Assembly: GCA_020002185.1 (NCBI GenBank)
Contig: CM034542.1
Location: 58,266,973-58,330,972 of the forward strand
DNA: 64,000 nucleotides
Origin: Paraescarpia echinospica
Lineage: Eukaryota; Annelida; Polychaeta; Sabellida; Siboglinidae
Reading direction: 5' to 3'
Part shown: positions 1-39,536 of the stretch, in pieces
Layout: each line of letters opens with the position of its first letter
Position numbering within the stretch: the first letter of the stretch is position 1
The notes under the pieces: model-generated
Seen by the model: the letters and a program-made list of their open reading frames with translations, nothing else
Database searches by the model: none
What the model was told of the DNA's origin: nothing
Made by a program: the position numbers and the translations under genes

Positions 1-348
1 AATTATATCTGGTTGGTTGTATGATATGGCCAGCGAGCAATAGGACGCTTCCAGGGGATCTCATTTGGAAAAATCAAAAAGGTGTTTGGTTTCGTTTATG
101 CCATTTTCCACTGCCAACAATATATGAAGTGTCTTTTAAAAGATTTTTAAAAAGATCATAATGCTATCTACTGAATAAGGCTGTCTGCGGAATATGACTA
201 CCCCAGTAATGAAAATGTCATCATATTTATAATAATTACTACAGTACAGGAAACATTATTTAGAAATGATGTCTCATGTACCGACCATGAATGATCCACA
301 CCTGTAGGATTATTAGCAGAATGTATATGATTACTGGTAAGCAATTAT

Positions 349-558
349 CTACATCCGCTTGTGTGTCTGGAAAGCTACAGGGAGCTCACTCTTACAGATC
401 AGGCAATATTGATTGGCTTCATAAGATTTTGATGCGGTTGACTGCACACGACTAAAATATTTACGAGAATCGTAGTTCAGTCGAGTTTTGAACTGGTGAG
501 CTGTTATTCGCATGCCATTTGACAAACATATATCACATTGTATTCCATAATTACTCAT
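349..558 (-). CDS. Small ORF with two CxxC pairs (uncertain)
   Basis: 69 codons with two knuckles, CDIC at residues 8-11 and CLIC at 52-55, 40 residues apart, plus a basic middle (TRLNYDSRKYFSR). The spacing could bind one zinc ion, but the family is not one I recognise. Composition is more protein-like than other short open frames here. It could be a small gene, one exon of a larger gene or a decayed copy. Confidence 0.25.
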   Translation of the reverse strand: MSNYGIQCDICLSNGMRITAHQFKTRLNYDSRKYFSRVQSTASKSYEANQYCLICKSELPVAFQTHKRM

Positions 559-1076
559 TAATATTATAATCCTATATTATGAAACAGCCATGCTCATAAT
601 AACAAAACTGTACGGTATGTCAAAGTTAAGAAAAACTGTAAGACAAACCAGAGGTCTGACACCAAGGTGATGTCTCGTTAATGTGATTTTGTGATGTTAA
701 TGAGGAATTTCAAAATGATATCTGTGTTTCTGGTGATATCTTTCATATTTTAGGTTACATTCTGGGTAGAGGTGATATATTTTCTTTCTTTTTGCCACAT
801 AAGGCAGACAGCTGTTTTAAGCAGACATATGCTGGTCTGCTTAAAGTTTTGACCCCTGGTTGCATGGAAAGTATATTTTTGTTTGAAATGTACTAACAGT
901 TATTATGTGTTACAACTACAAATATACTATGTGTGATTATTTGTTCCAAACAAAATAGTTTTCAGAGGTTGTATCTCGCGTAATGGAGCGGTTTGCTGTA
1001 TGCAGCATTGTGTGCATAACTGGTCTGCATGAGCTGCTTTTAGGGATATATAGATGTGTGTCTGTGTGTGTTTGTG

Positions 1077-1204
1077 TGGGCATGGGTGTGGGTGGGCGGG
1101 CATGGGTGTGGGTGGGCGGGCATGGGTGTGGGTGGGCGGGCATGGGTGTGGGTGGGCGGGCATGGGTGTGGGTGGGCGGGCATGGGTGTGGGTGGGCGGG
1201 CGTG
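1077..1204 (+). repeat. 20-bp G-rich minisatellite
   Basis: Six nearly perfect copies of CATGGGTGTGGGTGGGCGGG. The runs of G on one strand could form G-quadruplexes. Open frames across it in several frames are a by-product. Confidence 0.95.
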
Positions 1205-2940
1205 CATGCGTGCTCGTGTGCATATGTGTTATATACAATTTAATGCTCTTAATTTAACAAATATATGTATTTATTTATATACATTTTAATGTTAGATCAG
1301 TTTGTTGTATTCATTTTGTATTTACACTTACCGGGTAGTACTACACATGTACCCTGTTTAGTTTCCGTGGCTGCAAAACTAAACAAAACCTCTAGTTTTA
1401 TACATTTAACAGGGTTGGTATATTACTGGCAACACAAATATTATTCTGACAAACCTGTCCAGGGTCTGGTATTACATGTCATTAAGTGTCACCTACTCCA
1501 TGTGTTGTGTCGCCAAGTGTTTTGGTGTCATATCTTACACCTGGCTGCCACCCCCAGTCCCTAGTGCCAGGTAACATTTGTCACCTGTTAATTACAGGTG
1601 TGTAATTGGCATCTGGAACTATCCCTGTTGATCACAACTTCTATTTCTGTCTAATGTTGATAATTGCAGGAAGATGACAAATGTGAGGTGATATCTCTCA
1701 CAGGCTTTTACCGAGAATGGTCTGACATCAGTGAAAACTGCCTAAGTGAAAGTGAAACAAAAGGCAACTGTGTTGGCCCATGCACCTAAAAGAGTTATCA
1801 CCATTTAACCATTTGCAACTACAATCAACAATATCGTGTGTGTGTGGTCTACTCAGAATTTATTTTAAATGTGCATACTATATTCTAGTGAAATCTCACA
1901 GTTACCGACGGCTGACATATTGAGACAGACCCCCAGTGCTTGACAGTAAGCACCTAGACTTTCTTTGACCTTGGCGCTGTGGTGACACGTCAGATGCCCC
2001 TGTTTCCTCGATATATATATATATATGAATACACCAGCTCATATGTAGGTGTCTGGTATTTCCTTTGATTCAGAGATACACTAGTAACATTACTAACACC
2101 ATTATAATGCCATACAGTGCACCATGCAGACATGTTTTGTTTCCCCGTCAATACTCCCAGGTTTCCATCTCCATCAGACATTTTCCCCCTAGGACATTTA
2201 CCCCTGGATTTTTTATATAGATACAATTATTTGGAATAACAGTTTTTAAAATGATCAAGTTGTTAATTATTACTTAAACTACAAAAGGGGGAAATGTATG
2301 CCTTTTCATTTTTGTGGGGGGAAATATCCTGGGGGGAGAATGTCATACGTTCCCTGTTTCCACTCACTCTATCTCGTTCTCCACTCCGCGGCCCATCCTG
2401 CCATACATCTCTCTCTCTCTGTCTTTTCTTTTTCTTCCCGTTACTGTCCTTCCCAACTGTCTCCACTCCACTCTGTCTTTCGCTGTGGTTCTCCAGTCCT
2501 CCCTTCCTCAGTCCCTCCATATATCTCTTCACTCAATCCCTCCAACTCTGTCACAGTCTCCTTCTAATTGTTCTGAGGTAATCCGTTCTTTTCATGGACA
2601 CTTTCTCTTCCACTGATTCCACCTGGCTCCTTCATCTCACTCCTCACCAGCTTCCTACAAGTTTTGTTGTAATTAATTTGATCACCAACTTGATTTCTGC
2701 GCATTGACGTGATTATCGATACGAGAACCCAGCAACGATGTGAACTAAGTGTCTGTAGTCATTCTATTGTATTAAGTTGCCCATGTTTGATTGGCAAGAT
2801 GTGCAGTATCTTAAGTTCCACACTAGTATTGAGGGGTGGGTTGAACCAACACTAAACACTATGGATATACACTGTATTTGGACTCCGCAAACTTATGAGA
2901 CTGAAACAAACATGAAAAACCAGCATCTAGGTCAGACAAT

Positions 2941-3312
2941 TTATGGCTTCAATTGCCTGTCAAACTCCACTCTGTGTCAATGTGCATTATGGCTTCAATT
3001 GCCTGCTTTTATAACAAACTCCACTCTGTGTCAATGTGCATTATGGCTTCAATTGCCTGCTTTTATAACAAACTCCACTCTGTGTCAATGTGCATTATGG
3101 CTTCAATTGCCTGCTTTTATAACAAACTCCACTCTGTGTCAATGTGCATTATGGCTTCAATTGCCTGCTTTTATAACAAACTCCACTCTGTGTCAATGTG
3201 CATTATGGCTTCAATTGCCTGCTTTTATAACAAACTCCACTCTGTGTCAATGTGCATTATGGCTTCAATTGCCTGCTTTTATAACAAACTCCACTCTGCG
3301 TCAATGTGCATT
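2941..3312 (+). repeat. 54-bp minisatellite
   Basis: About six and a half near-identical units beginning AACTCCACTCTGTGTCAATG. The unit is 18 codons long, so open frames of 180 and 210 codons run across it without being evidence of a gene. Confidence 0.95.
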
Positions 3313-3675
3313 GATATGACCATAACCACCACACAAAAATACATAGATACTTCACATGCAAAACATGCTGATGACCAAACCACCACACAAAAATACATAG
3401 TACTACATGTGTTTAGAGACTGTCAACTGATGCTAGCACCTTTCAGTGGAGGCTTCTCTGTATGGATGATGCAACATTGCAATCATAAATCATTGCTGCT
3501 TCAGTTGATCCAAATTTACAGCCCACTTGTGAAATTGACACATGTCACAATTAGACGCAGCATCAATGGCAGGTTCAGAGGGTGAAATGTTATTATTTTT
3601 ATATGGACAACATTTCTCCAGTCCAGGCTCCACTCTCTCATTTAGGTGGTTATGTATCAGTTATATGTGCAATTT

Positions 3676-4850
3676 ATGGATGGTCGCTGTACTGGGGGAG
3701 ATCACTGTACTGGGGGAGGTCACTGTACTCGGGGAGGTCATGGTACTGGGGGAGGTCACTGTACTGAGGGAGGTCACTGTACTGGGGGAGGTCACTGTAC
3801 TGGGGGAGGTCACTGTACTCAGGGAGGTCACTGTACTCGGGGAGGTAATGGTACTGGGGGAGGTCACTGTACTGAGGGAGGTCACTGTACTGGGGGAGGT
3901 CACTGTACTCGGGGAGGTCACTGTACTCAGGGAGGTCACTGTACTCGGGGAGGTCACTGTACTCGGGGAGGTAATGGTACTACAGGAGGTCATGGTACTG
4001 GGGGAGGTCAATGTACTGAAGGAGGTCACTGTACTGGGGGAGGTCACTGTACTGGGGGAGGTCATGGTACTGGGGGAGGTTACTGTACTGAGGGAGGTCA
4101 CTGTACTGGGGTAGGTCACTGTACTGGGGGAGGTCATGGTACTGGGGGAGGTCACTGTACTCGGGAGGTCACTGTACTGGGGGAGGTCACTGTACTCGGG
4201 GAGGTCATGGTACTGGGGGAGGTCACTGTACTGAGGGAGGTCACTGCACTGGGGGAGGTCACTGTACTCAGGGAGGTCACTGTACTCGGGGAGGTAATGG
4301 TACTGGAGGAGGTCATGGTACTGGGGGAAGTCAATGTACTGAGGGAGGTCACTGTACTGGGGGAGGTCACTGTATTGGGGAGGTCACTGTACTCGGGGAG
4401 GTCACTGTACTCAGGGAGGTCACTGTACTCGAGGAGGTAATGGTACTGGAGGAGGTCATGGTACTGGGGGAAGTCAATGTACTGAGGGAGGTCACTGTAC
4501 TGAGGTATGTCACTGTACTGAGGGAAGTCACTGTACTGAGGGAGGTCGCTGTACTGAGGGAGGTCGCTGTACTGAAGCCTGAGGGAGGTCACTGTACTGA
4601 GGTATGTCACTGTACTGAGGGAAGTCACTACTGAGGGAGATCGCTGTACTGAGGGAGGTCGCTGTACTGAAGCCTGAGGGAGGTCACTGTACTGAGGATG
4701 GTCGCTGTACTGAGGATGGTCACTGTACTGAGGGAGGTCGCTGTACTGTGGGAGGTCACTGTACTAAGGATGGTCATTGTACTGAGGATGGTCGCTGTAC
4801 TGATGATGGTCACTGTACTGAGGATGGTCACTGTACTGAGGGTGGTCATG
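3676..4850 (+). repeat. 18-bp minisatellite, about 1.2 kb
   Basis: Core unit GGAGGTCACTGTACTGGG with variants (CTCGGG, GAGGGA, ATGG for ACTG). The unit is a multiple of three and mostly lacks stops on both strands. From about 4500 it grades into a diverged form (GAGGATGGTCGCTGTACT), the likely older edge. Confidence 0.95.
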
Positions 4851-5438
4851 TGATATTACTTCCACATGAACCAATGGGTGTGCAAGTCACTAACTATGGT
4901 TGTTCCCTCAGACGTGTTCTTCAGTAAGTCATTGTAGAATCGGTTGAATTGACTTGGAGGGTGTTCGTTACGTCTATGGCAGTAGACACTCAGTGAGTGA
5001 GCTCGGTATGATTGTATCAAGGTTGATTAAGTCAGGAAACATGACAACATTGTCTCAGACTGCCATTGTGGGGGAACGATAAGATGCTATCTTCACTTGC
5101 GAGTGATGAAAAAGTGGGATTTGACAATTTACATGTTCAAAAGAGGCTATTATTAAGTGTCAAAATCCCTTAATTTGCTTGGTTTTGTTGTACTGTACGG
5201 ACATTCTTGACTACTCACAAGAATTTCGGCACAAAAGGACCTTATTGTTAAGTTTCAAGACACCCAATTTATGCAGTTGTTGACTTTCCATATGGGACAC
5301 GTAACCGAATTACAGCTAACCTCAGATTTATACAGAACATAATCCACAACTTTTAAATTTGTTAAAACATCATAAAATGCTACAATTACATGTTTGCTCG
5401 ATGTTTGTTTACAGGTCCAGTAAAGTCGCAGTCTCACA

Positions 5439-31836
<26,398 letters not shown>

Positions 31837-34800
31837 GTCATCGCCCCCGACAATGGATGAGCCATGCCCCACAATGCATTGCTCCAACCCAGTTCCATTC
31901 ACTGGTCTCTGTAACATTGAGATCAGCAATTCAGTCGAATGACTCAGGAATGGGATGCGCGAGTAGATCGCCTGACGGTCCACTGCATTCTGGGTAGTTG
32001 TGTGCGAGACATTGCAGATGGCATGGTTTCATGGTTCGCTGCACATTCAAATTGCAGTGTAACATTTTGAAGGTTTTGACGTAGGTGTTTTGTAAAGAAA
32101 ACGTTTCACCCACATTTGTTTTAGTCGTTGACGACTAACTCGTGGATTGGATCATGTGACCATTCAGTGGTCTCTCATTGGCCAGTTAAGTAGTGCATGC
32201 ATGTGTATGTTATGTATATTCCTGGTGCTGTGTTGCCCCAGATCATGTCAGCGTACCGCATTAGTGGACGTATTATAAATTTATTGGAGCCATTGTTCTT
32301 ACCATGTCATTATTTATCGAGTGGATCTGGTTTTTAACTGTACCGGTTTTGAACTGTACCTTGCGAGATCGTAGCTTCCACTGAGACAAACCACTTCATA
32401 ATCTACGCATATGATCTCTGTATAGTACACATATTAAAACATCAAGCCTCGCAGAGGAAATTGGTTTATGAGTTGATGTAAAATCTGTAATCGATTATCT
32501 CAATAATACCTTCCAGAATAATCAAGTTTCTTGCCTGTTTTCATATAGACAATCATGTTCGCACTTGATTCAATGGGGAATCATGTAAAAACAGTGTTAA
32601 CAAGAACACGACTAACAGAATACTTTGTTGTATGCTACCTTATTGTGTGTTCACTGTTTCATGTTTCTGAAACTGATACATGTCTTGCCATTATTTGGTG
32701 ACACCATTGTAAAAGGTGTTCATTATTAGTGATATCTGTTAACCGATTTATGTCGACTGTTATACATATACAAACTGGCCGTGACGTCCATTGTCAGTAA
32801 TGCGTATGTGTTGCTACAAGGTCCAAGAACCATTGCACTGTAAAATGGTGCGGCTTTCTTAGGTTCTCCCGTCATTCAGCCAGGTAATGGTGATGTGTGC
32901 CTGTCTAGCAACTCACTTGGTTAGCAGAATTCTTCTTGTGACGATGGAGTGAATTGAACTCGGTCCGTCTGTGACAAGCTACAAGTATTTTCTTGGACCT
33001 GTCAGTCAGGAAACTGTTATAATTGTCACGGGTTCACTGCCATCTCTGGTGATATACAGTACATTGATTTTATTTAGAAACTGCCATAGAATCCGGGAAC
33101 ATAATATTTAATTTACACAGCATCAGAACTTGTCCAGCATCATGGCGTAGACTGTAGACGTCAGTAGGAATCTTGTTAAGGAGAAGTGATGGTTTTATTA
33201 AGATTTTATTTACAGCAGTCTCGATTGAAAAGATAACAACATCTCATTGTTTGAACAGGTCAGAACGTTTGACTGCTAAACACAAACTATTCAATTCAGT
33301 TTTTAAGAGATATTTTAAGATGATGTTATCTGTTGAAATAATAAGTAGCGAAGATTTTTCGCTCCACACAGCCCAGTGAGGGGTTGTCATGGCCTGTGTC
33401 ATTCTCAGTGCTGTATGAAATGCATGTCAAGATGCAACACCTCACAAAATGTGATTGAATATCAAGTGTTATAGAAAGTCTAGTTGCAGAGAAAGCAGAT
33501 CCATGTTTATGAGTCCACAACGGATTCTATGTACATCGAGACATAGGAATTACATTAAGGATACAAGTAAATGTGTGTGTGTGTGTATATTCCGGTCTGT
33601 TCATTGGGAAGTCTGTAGATATCTTGGTGTAAGTGCAACGGTGGCTGTACGAGAACTACGCAGAGGTTGGTGGGATCCGTGTAGGACGTTGGTACCATGT
33701 GACGTCTTTCGTCAAACAAGCATGATGGTTCTGTGCCCCACGAATTGCCGGTTAAAATGTTCCCGTGGTGTAAACTATACTCGACGAATGGTCCGGTATT
33801 ATGTATCTATCATGTGTTTGTATAAAAGTATGTTGTAGCTGTTTAGCACATCGTAGTCTATGTACATAGCGGTTACTTTTACATTACACAGTTGTTACTC
33901 GACACTTCTACGCAGTAGTGTAACCCTTTCCGTAAAATTTGTCATCAGTGATAAATAACAAAAAATTGCTTGACGGTGATCAACATATTACATAGCAAAA
34001 GTCCATTAAAGGCGTTAGATTTGCCTTGAATGTATGTGACTTTTATGGATAGGAATTCAAAATGGATAGTTGGCTCAAAATGGATGTTTGTAGTAGTTTG
34101 TTATGTCATTAAAAACTGGCAAGATGTTTAAGCATCCATCTTAACAAAATATTAAGCTTTGTCGGGCTTGTCGCATTCCATTAATAAGAAACTACATTTC
34201 CTTGCAGTTAACATTTATTTTTGCATTTGTGTGCAGGTCACTGGTAGGATTTAATACCAGTTAGTTTGACCTTTGTAACTACATTTTAGGCAGGAAGTGA
34301 CCCCTTAGACAAGACCTCTGTGACAACAAATGTTCTCTCCCACCTGTTCTCTAGGCAGATAGTTGTGAATAATCCACATGGTAGAAACCATATTTCTGTT
34401 GCTTGCAAAGACATTAACCTGAACTGCTTACATGTTTGCTTATGAATTAATTTTGCGTATTACGAATAATTGGAGACTTTAATTCTGTACTTCACACATT
34501 GACAAGAGACACACATTCTGGCATAAGTGTAGTAATGTCCTTAACAAGCCATTACAATATGATATATATATGATACAAGTTATACATTCCTTAGTTAAGT
34601 TGAGATTGTTTTCTGAGGTACTCCAAGCAGTTATATTATTGGGGTATAAATAATAATTTTAATGATGCCAAACCAAGCAGACACTCCAGTACCATAAGTG
34701 GCAGGTTTTTCTTGTGTGTAACCATGGTAACTTGATTTTCTGCAAGATGTCCACAGAACTTGAGACGGAAATGATCCATCAGTGCTCATAGCAGTGTTGG

Positions 34801-35419
34801 ACTAGACGGTGAATGATGATCATTTGTATCACGCCTCAACCCAGTCACTCTGGTCATGGAACTACTATCCATGTTGACAATAAATGAATTTATGTTTTAG
34901 TTGGAAGCATGTGCAGTTTTGTGTTCTTTCTTCCAAGAGTCTTTCACAGAACTATTACACCAGTTCATCTAGACCCCAAGCGCCATTTGTCATACACCCC
35001 AACCACATATACCGTATTCATTCTATTACGTAAACATTACACCGAAACACAAATATGTCACATTTTGCATTATAATAAGCTTACAGGGGTGTACGAATAC
35101 AATAACTGTCAACTGGATAAGATGGGCTGTAGTGACCCATAAGTGGTACCATCTACTGGATAACTGTTCTATGTGTCATTTTAAACCTTGGTCTATTTGC
35201 TATACACTGTGTATTTGTTGAATGCTTTACATTGGAATTTTTTCGAGTTGGCACCACTTGGAAACATCTCGCTGAAGGTGCTTGGAATTGGTGTATTTAA
35301 AAAAATTTTTTTTTAATAAACACAACTTGTAATGTTTGGAAACAAAGTATAACAAATTTCAAAAACTTGGTTAACCCATAGCTTGGATATTTTGTGTGAC
35401 TGCGGGAACTCGGAATGCA

Positions 35420-35965
35420 TTTCATTAAAATGACGTGGGGTCTAAGCTAGGGGCCAAGTATCATTAAAATGACGTGGGGTCTAAGGGGCCAAGTATCATT
35501 AAAATGATATAGTGTCTAAGGGGCCAAGTATCATTAAAATTATGTGGGGTCTATGAGGCTAAGTATCATTAAAATGATGTGGGGTCTAAGGGGCCAAGTA
35601 TCATTAAAATGACGTGGGGTCTAAGGGGCCAAGTATCATTAAAATGACGTGGGGTCTAAGAGTCTAAGTATAATTAAAATGATGTGGGGTCTAAGGGGCC
35701 AAGGATCATTAAAATGACGTGGGGTCTAAGGGGCCAAGTATCATTAAAATGATGTGGGGTCTAAGGGGCCAAGGATCATTAAAATGACGTGGGGTCTAAG
35801 GGGCCAAGTATCATTAAAATGATGTGGGGTCTAAGGGGCCAAGTATCATTAAAATGACATGGGGTCTAAGGGGCTAAGTATCATTAAAATGACGTGGGGT
35901 CTAAGGGGCCAAGTATCATAAAAATGATGTGGGGTCTAAGGGACCAAGTATCATTACTAAATATA
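35420..35965 (+). repeat. 35-bp minisatellite between the two genes
   Basis: About 15 copies of a unit GTATCATTAAAATGACGTGG followed by GGTCTAAGGGGCCAA. Variants GACGT/GATGT and GTATC/GGATC alternate in places, which suggests a two-unit higher-order repeat around 35690-35840. Confidence 0.95.
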
Positions 35966-36014
35966 GCCTTGTCTAATGCAATTTAGGCTGTTTCTCAGTA
36001 TCGGTGTCCTGCAT

Positions 36015-36300
36015 AAACATCCATTGAATTGACATATCCATCACGTGGCCTGTAGCAAAACCACCGTGAAGCCATCAGAAAACGTGGTGGGTTTGGACAT
36101 TCCGTCGTATATTTGGTTGAAATTCTGGTCACAAAAGTGTTTCTTTATGACAAAAACATAAGTTTGATTTATGAGATGTCATGCAGCAACAGAAATATAA
36201 TTCATGTTTACAACCATTATTAACATTGTTGGCATGACAAGGTCATGCACACAAATTTAATTGTGATGTAGGCAAACCGCGGTCTGGATACATCAATTTG
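36015..36300 (+). repeat. Dispersed repeat family, copy 2
   Basis: Matches the copy at 56020-56360 across its length: CCATCACGTGGCCTGT, GCCATCA, TTCTGGTC, TTTCTTTATGACA, AATATAATTCA, CAACCATTATTAAC, ATTGTTGGCA and TTGTGATGTAGGC. Its downstream end approaches the poly(A) candidate of the - strand gene. Confidence 0.65.
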
Positions 36301-36493
36301 GCATATATTATTGATGAGTGTAAAATGCTGCTAGTAAACAAATTGTCATGTCTGGCATGATCCCTGTTGCTACACCAATCATATAATGGTAGATACCACG
36401 TATGAACTTCATGTTTTTTAGTGTACACCTGTAGTGTACTTCATGAAACTAACAACTCGCGACTGAACTAGAAAGCCATTCATACTTGTCGTT

Positions 36494-36499
36494 TTTATT
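36494..36499 (-). promoter_or_regulatory. Candidate poly(A) signal of the KIAA2012-like gene
   Basis: AATAAA on the - strand, about 205 bases after the stop codon. The hexamer is common in AT-rich DNA, so position is the main support. Confidence 0.35.
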
Positions 36500-36703
36500 T
36501 TATCTAATAGACGGGATCACATCTTACTGCAACACGGCACATCAGACCAGTAACAACCAGTCGCAACGTTCTATCAATGACAGAATTTGCTTAACATAAC
36601 CATGATTTTTGGCAACATTACAAAACGAGTATTGCACTAAAATTAATGACGTTCATCAAAAAATAACATTTAGCACTTATCAATGTGGGAGGGGTAATTG
36701 CCC

Positions 36704-36794
36704 CTATTTCTTGCCCTTGTGCTTCCTCCCCTTCTTCCCTTTCTTTCCACTCTTCTTCCTCATTCCTTTTCCCTGAACATCGCATGAGCCAAAC
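36704..36794 (-). CDS. KIAA2012-like gene, lysine-rich terminal exon
   Basis: After TTGGCAG the exon supplies the last base of Lys, then [20 protein letters not shown] and KGRKHKGKK followed by TAG at 36706-36704. Phase matches the GTTAGT donor at 38065. Eleven of the last nineteen residues are Lys. An AATAAA on this strand lies at 36499-36494, about 205 bases past the stop, a good poly(A) signal candidate. Confidence 0.6.
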
Positions 36795-39505
36795 CTGCCA
36801 ACCAGACAAGTATAAATTAATATACATATCTGTAGGTATTTCGATGTCTATCTTGCTGGTCAAATAAATAATAGGCAAAAATGGCCATCTATTACAAATA
36901 TATAATAGTTGTAAGGTTTAATAGAGATAGTGGAATATATTAATGCACATTGGTACTATTGTTGTTGATATCAGAGCTAGTCAGGGTAGTGGGTTATGTC
37001 TTGGAAAACCATGCCATATCAGTTGAATAATGGTGGCTATACTGGCTTTGGTTACATTAGCTAACAAGACTATGACAACCCAACAGATGGCGCCACTATA
37101 AATTTAGGAGCTGAACTCTTGTAGGGGTCATGTTCTAGTTAGACTTCCTGTCCATTGCACACGAAGAAAAATGCAGTGTATTTTTGAGAAATGATTTTTT
37201 TACAAAATTCACATGCTGTGACATAAGTGCATTTGAGTAGGGAGATTTTCATGTGTGATTGTAGAATGTGTTGACTGTAAAATGGTGGATTTCTAGATGA
37301 TTTGAATAAGCGGAAGGATATTTGGCAGCAATTTGCTTGTGTGACCTGTTTGCGGAGTAATTCTTGCCGGCATTTGTAAATATTGACGGGTGTCATACAT
37401 ACAGGCATTTTATGAGAGCTGGAAGTATGCAATTTTTGTTAAAATCTATCGGCATGTCAATGAGATGATGATAACAGCAGGTGAGAAGTTTAAGACATTT
37501 TATAGGTCACGTTTTCTTATAATCAGACAAAATGTTAACATGGTCGCCTATGGGAAAACCAACAGTGGGCTGACCCCTGTAGATGGCGCCAGCATATAGA
37601 GAGAATTACAGAATCATTGTTCTAAATGCACTATTCCAGGTTTCCAGAAGCCTAAATAAAACACCAAGGACAATAAGACTGACCATCATACATATAAAAT
37701 TAGCATAAGATGGATAACAAAATGTGTATTGATTTTTTTGTGTCTAAATCAGGTCTTCTGTTTTACATAATTTATTTTCTAGCTATTAAATATTACATAT
37801 TTATTTTTTAGCAATTACATATTATATACATGTTTTGTTAAGTTAAAAAATAATATTTAGACTTATCATCGATACATTTTATCTAATATGTTTGCTGCTT
37901 AACTATGACAATTGCATAAGTATGCCATTTTTATATTGGTTATTTTATATACATACTTTGTTTAACAATGTATTTTATGTGCCTTTGAACATAATTTATA
38001 AATTAATATTATTAATTAAAGATACTATCATAATTATATAGCGATTAATTGTCTGAAGTACTAACTTTGAGTATGTGGCGAGGGGCCAAGCGATGTAATA
38101 CGAGAACGTCCAGGGTCGACTGATGCCCTGTTGCACCCTCATGTTGCGCAGGTGTGTCGACTGTTCGAGGTTGTAGCTCTGTCGCTGTATCGTCATCTCC
38201 CGGTTCCTCACCAGGGCGCGCCTGTCTTTCTCTGCTTCTTCCTCTTGCTCCCGTTGCAACTGTCGCGAGATGAAGACAAAATGTGACGACCAACAACCAA
38301 GCTGTTAGTTAACAAATTCCTAGAGCTTGTATTTGTTTGATTAGCACAACAACATTGGTTGAAATCTGTGTTTAATTGTAGCTCTGTTGTTGGTCCTTGG
38401 TGTCCAGAGTGAGGCAGACCTTCATAGTAGACTTATTACTTTCTTATTATTTTGCGTGTCTAGTTTCACTGCTGTCTCCAGTCCTCTTATCTCGAGGACT
38501 CCATCCTCTCACAATCCTGCCAAATATCTAGCTCTTCATTCTCCTTCCAAATCCTGCCAAATATCTAGCTCTCCATTTTACAAACAATCCTGCCAAATAT
38601 CTAGCTCTCCATTCTCCTCCCACTTCTGCCAAATCCCAAGCTCTCTATTCGTCTCCCAATCCTACTTAATATCTCTCTACTCAGAGAGAATCCACTGTCT
38701 CCATTAAATTTCATGTACTAAAGAACAAATTTTGCAACCTCTCGTTGTGCCATTAATTTCATAGAGAAAACTCCCATAAATACAAAATATTATTGTGGTC
38801 TTTGTGATGATTCAACAAAGCATTCATTTACATAATATTGATCGCTACATCACATAATTACAGCGTGGCATGTACACACTTGATAGAACTTAATCCTATC
38901 TAATCATACTAACTTTCTTTCTACGTTCTATTTCCGCTCGTACAACTTTCTGTTCTTCGACCAAGCGACGAAATTCGGCATCTTCATGCTCTGCTAGTTG
39001 TCGTTCAACTAACACCATCTGCCTACAAAACCAAACATTATCTTTTAAAGGTGTTTCCTCAAACTGATTTCTTCTCTCATCTCTTTCCAAATTCATTTTG
39101 CAAAAAGCTAACCTACCAAATATGTACTATGAAATGTTAGTTCATTTGTGCAATTTTGTATTAGTTTTGATGAAATTATTTGCAGGGATGGAGAGGGAAA
39201 GAGATGGAGAGGGGGAGTTCAGAGAAGGAGGGAGACAGAGGGAGGGAGGGAGTGAGGGAGAAAGGAGAGAAGAAAGAGCAGGGGGAGAGACAGGAAGAGA
39301 GAGAGGGCAGAGAGTGGGAGTGAGAATGGGAAAGTGAGAAGGGGATAGAGAGAGGAGGAAAGAGAGAGGGGAGAGGAGATTGAGAAAGAGAGAGGGGGAG
39401 AGATACAATGAAAAACGAAAAAAATACCAATTAAGTGGCGTGGACCCCACCCCACATGGGAGCAAGAAAAATAACAAGATGACGGACAGAGTGAGAGTGG
39501 GAGTG

Positions 39506-39536
<31 letters not shown>

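Larger units (their letters stand above)
1..5414. other. Flank or 5' intron of Syt1
   Basis: Apart from the small ORF at 349-558 and the tandem arrays at 1077-1204, 2941-3312 and 3676-4850, I see no coding signal. A 5' UTR exon of Syt1 may lie here or further upstream. Confidence 0.5.
31837..36703. other. Intergenic or 3' UTR space between convergent genes
   Basis: Holds the Syt1 3' UTR (end unknown), a 35-bp minisatellite and one copy of the dispersed family. No coding signal stands out on either strand. Confidence 0.6.

Noticed and set aside
3542..4628. Gly/His/Cys- and Ser/Thr-rich frames
   Set aside because: Translations of the 18-bp minisatellite in several frames and on both strands, with no start context, domain or flanking coding sequence.
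37996..38065. Read-through end of the - strand gene (stop at 37996)
   Set aside because: A GTTAGT donor at 38065 joins in phase to a lysine-rich terminal exon with a poly(A) signal, a better C-terminus than the AT-rich read-through tail. It remains possible as an alternative end.
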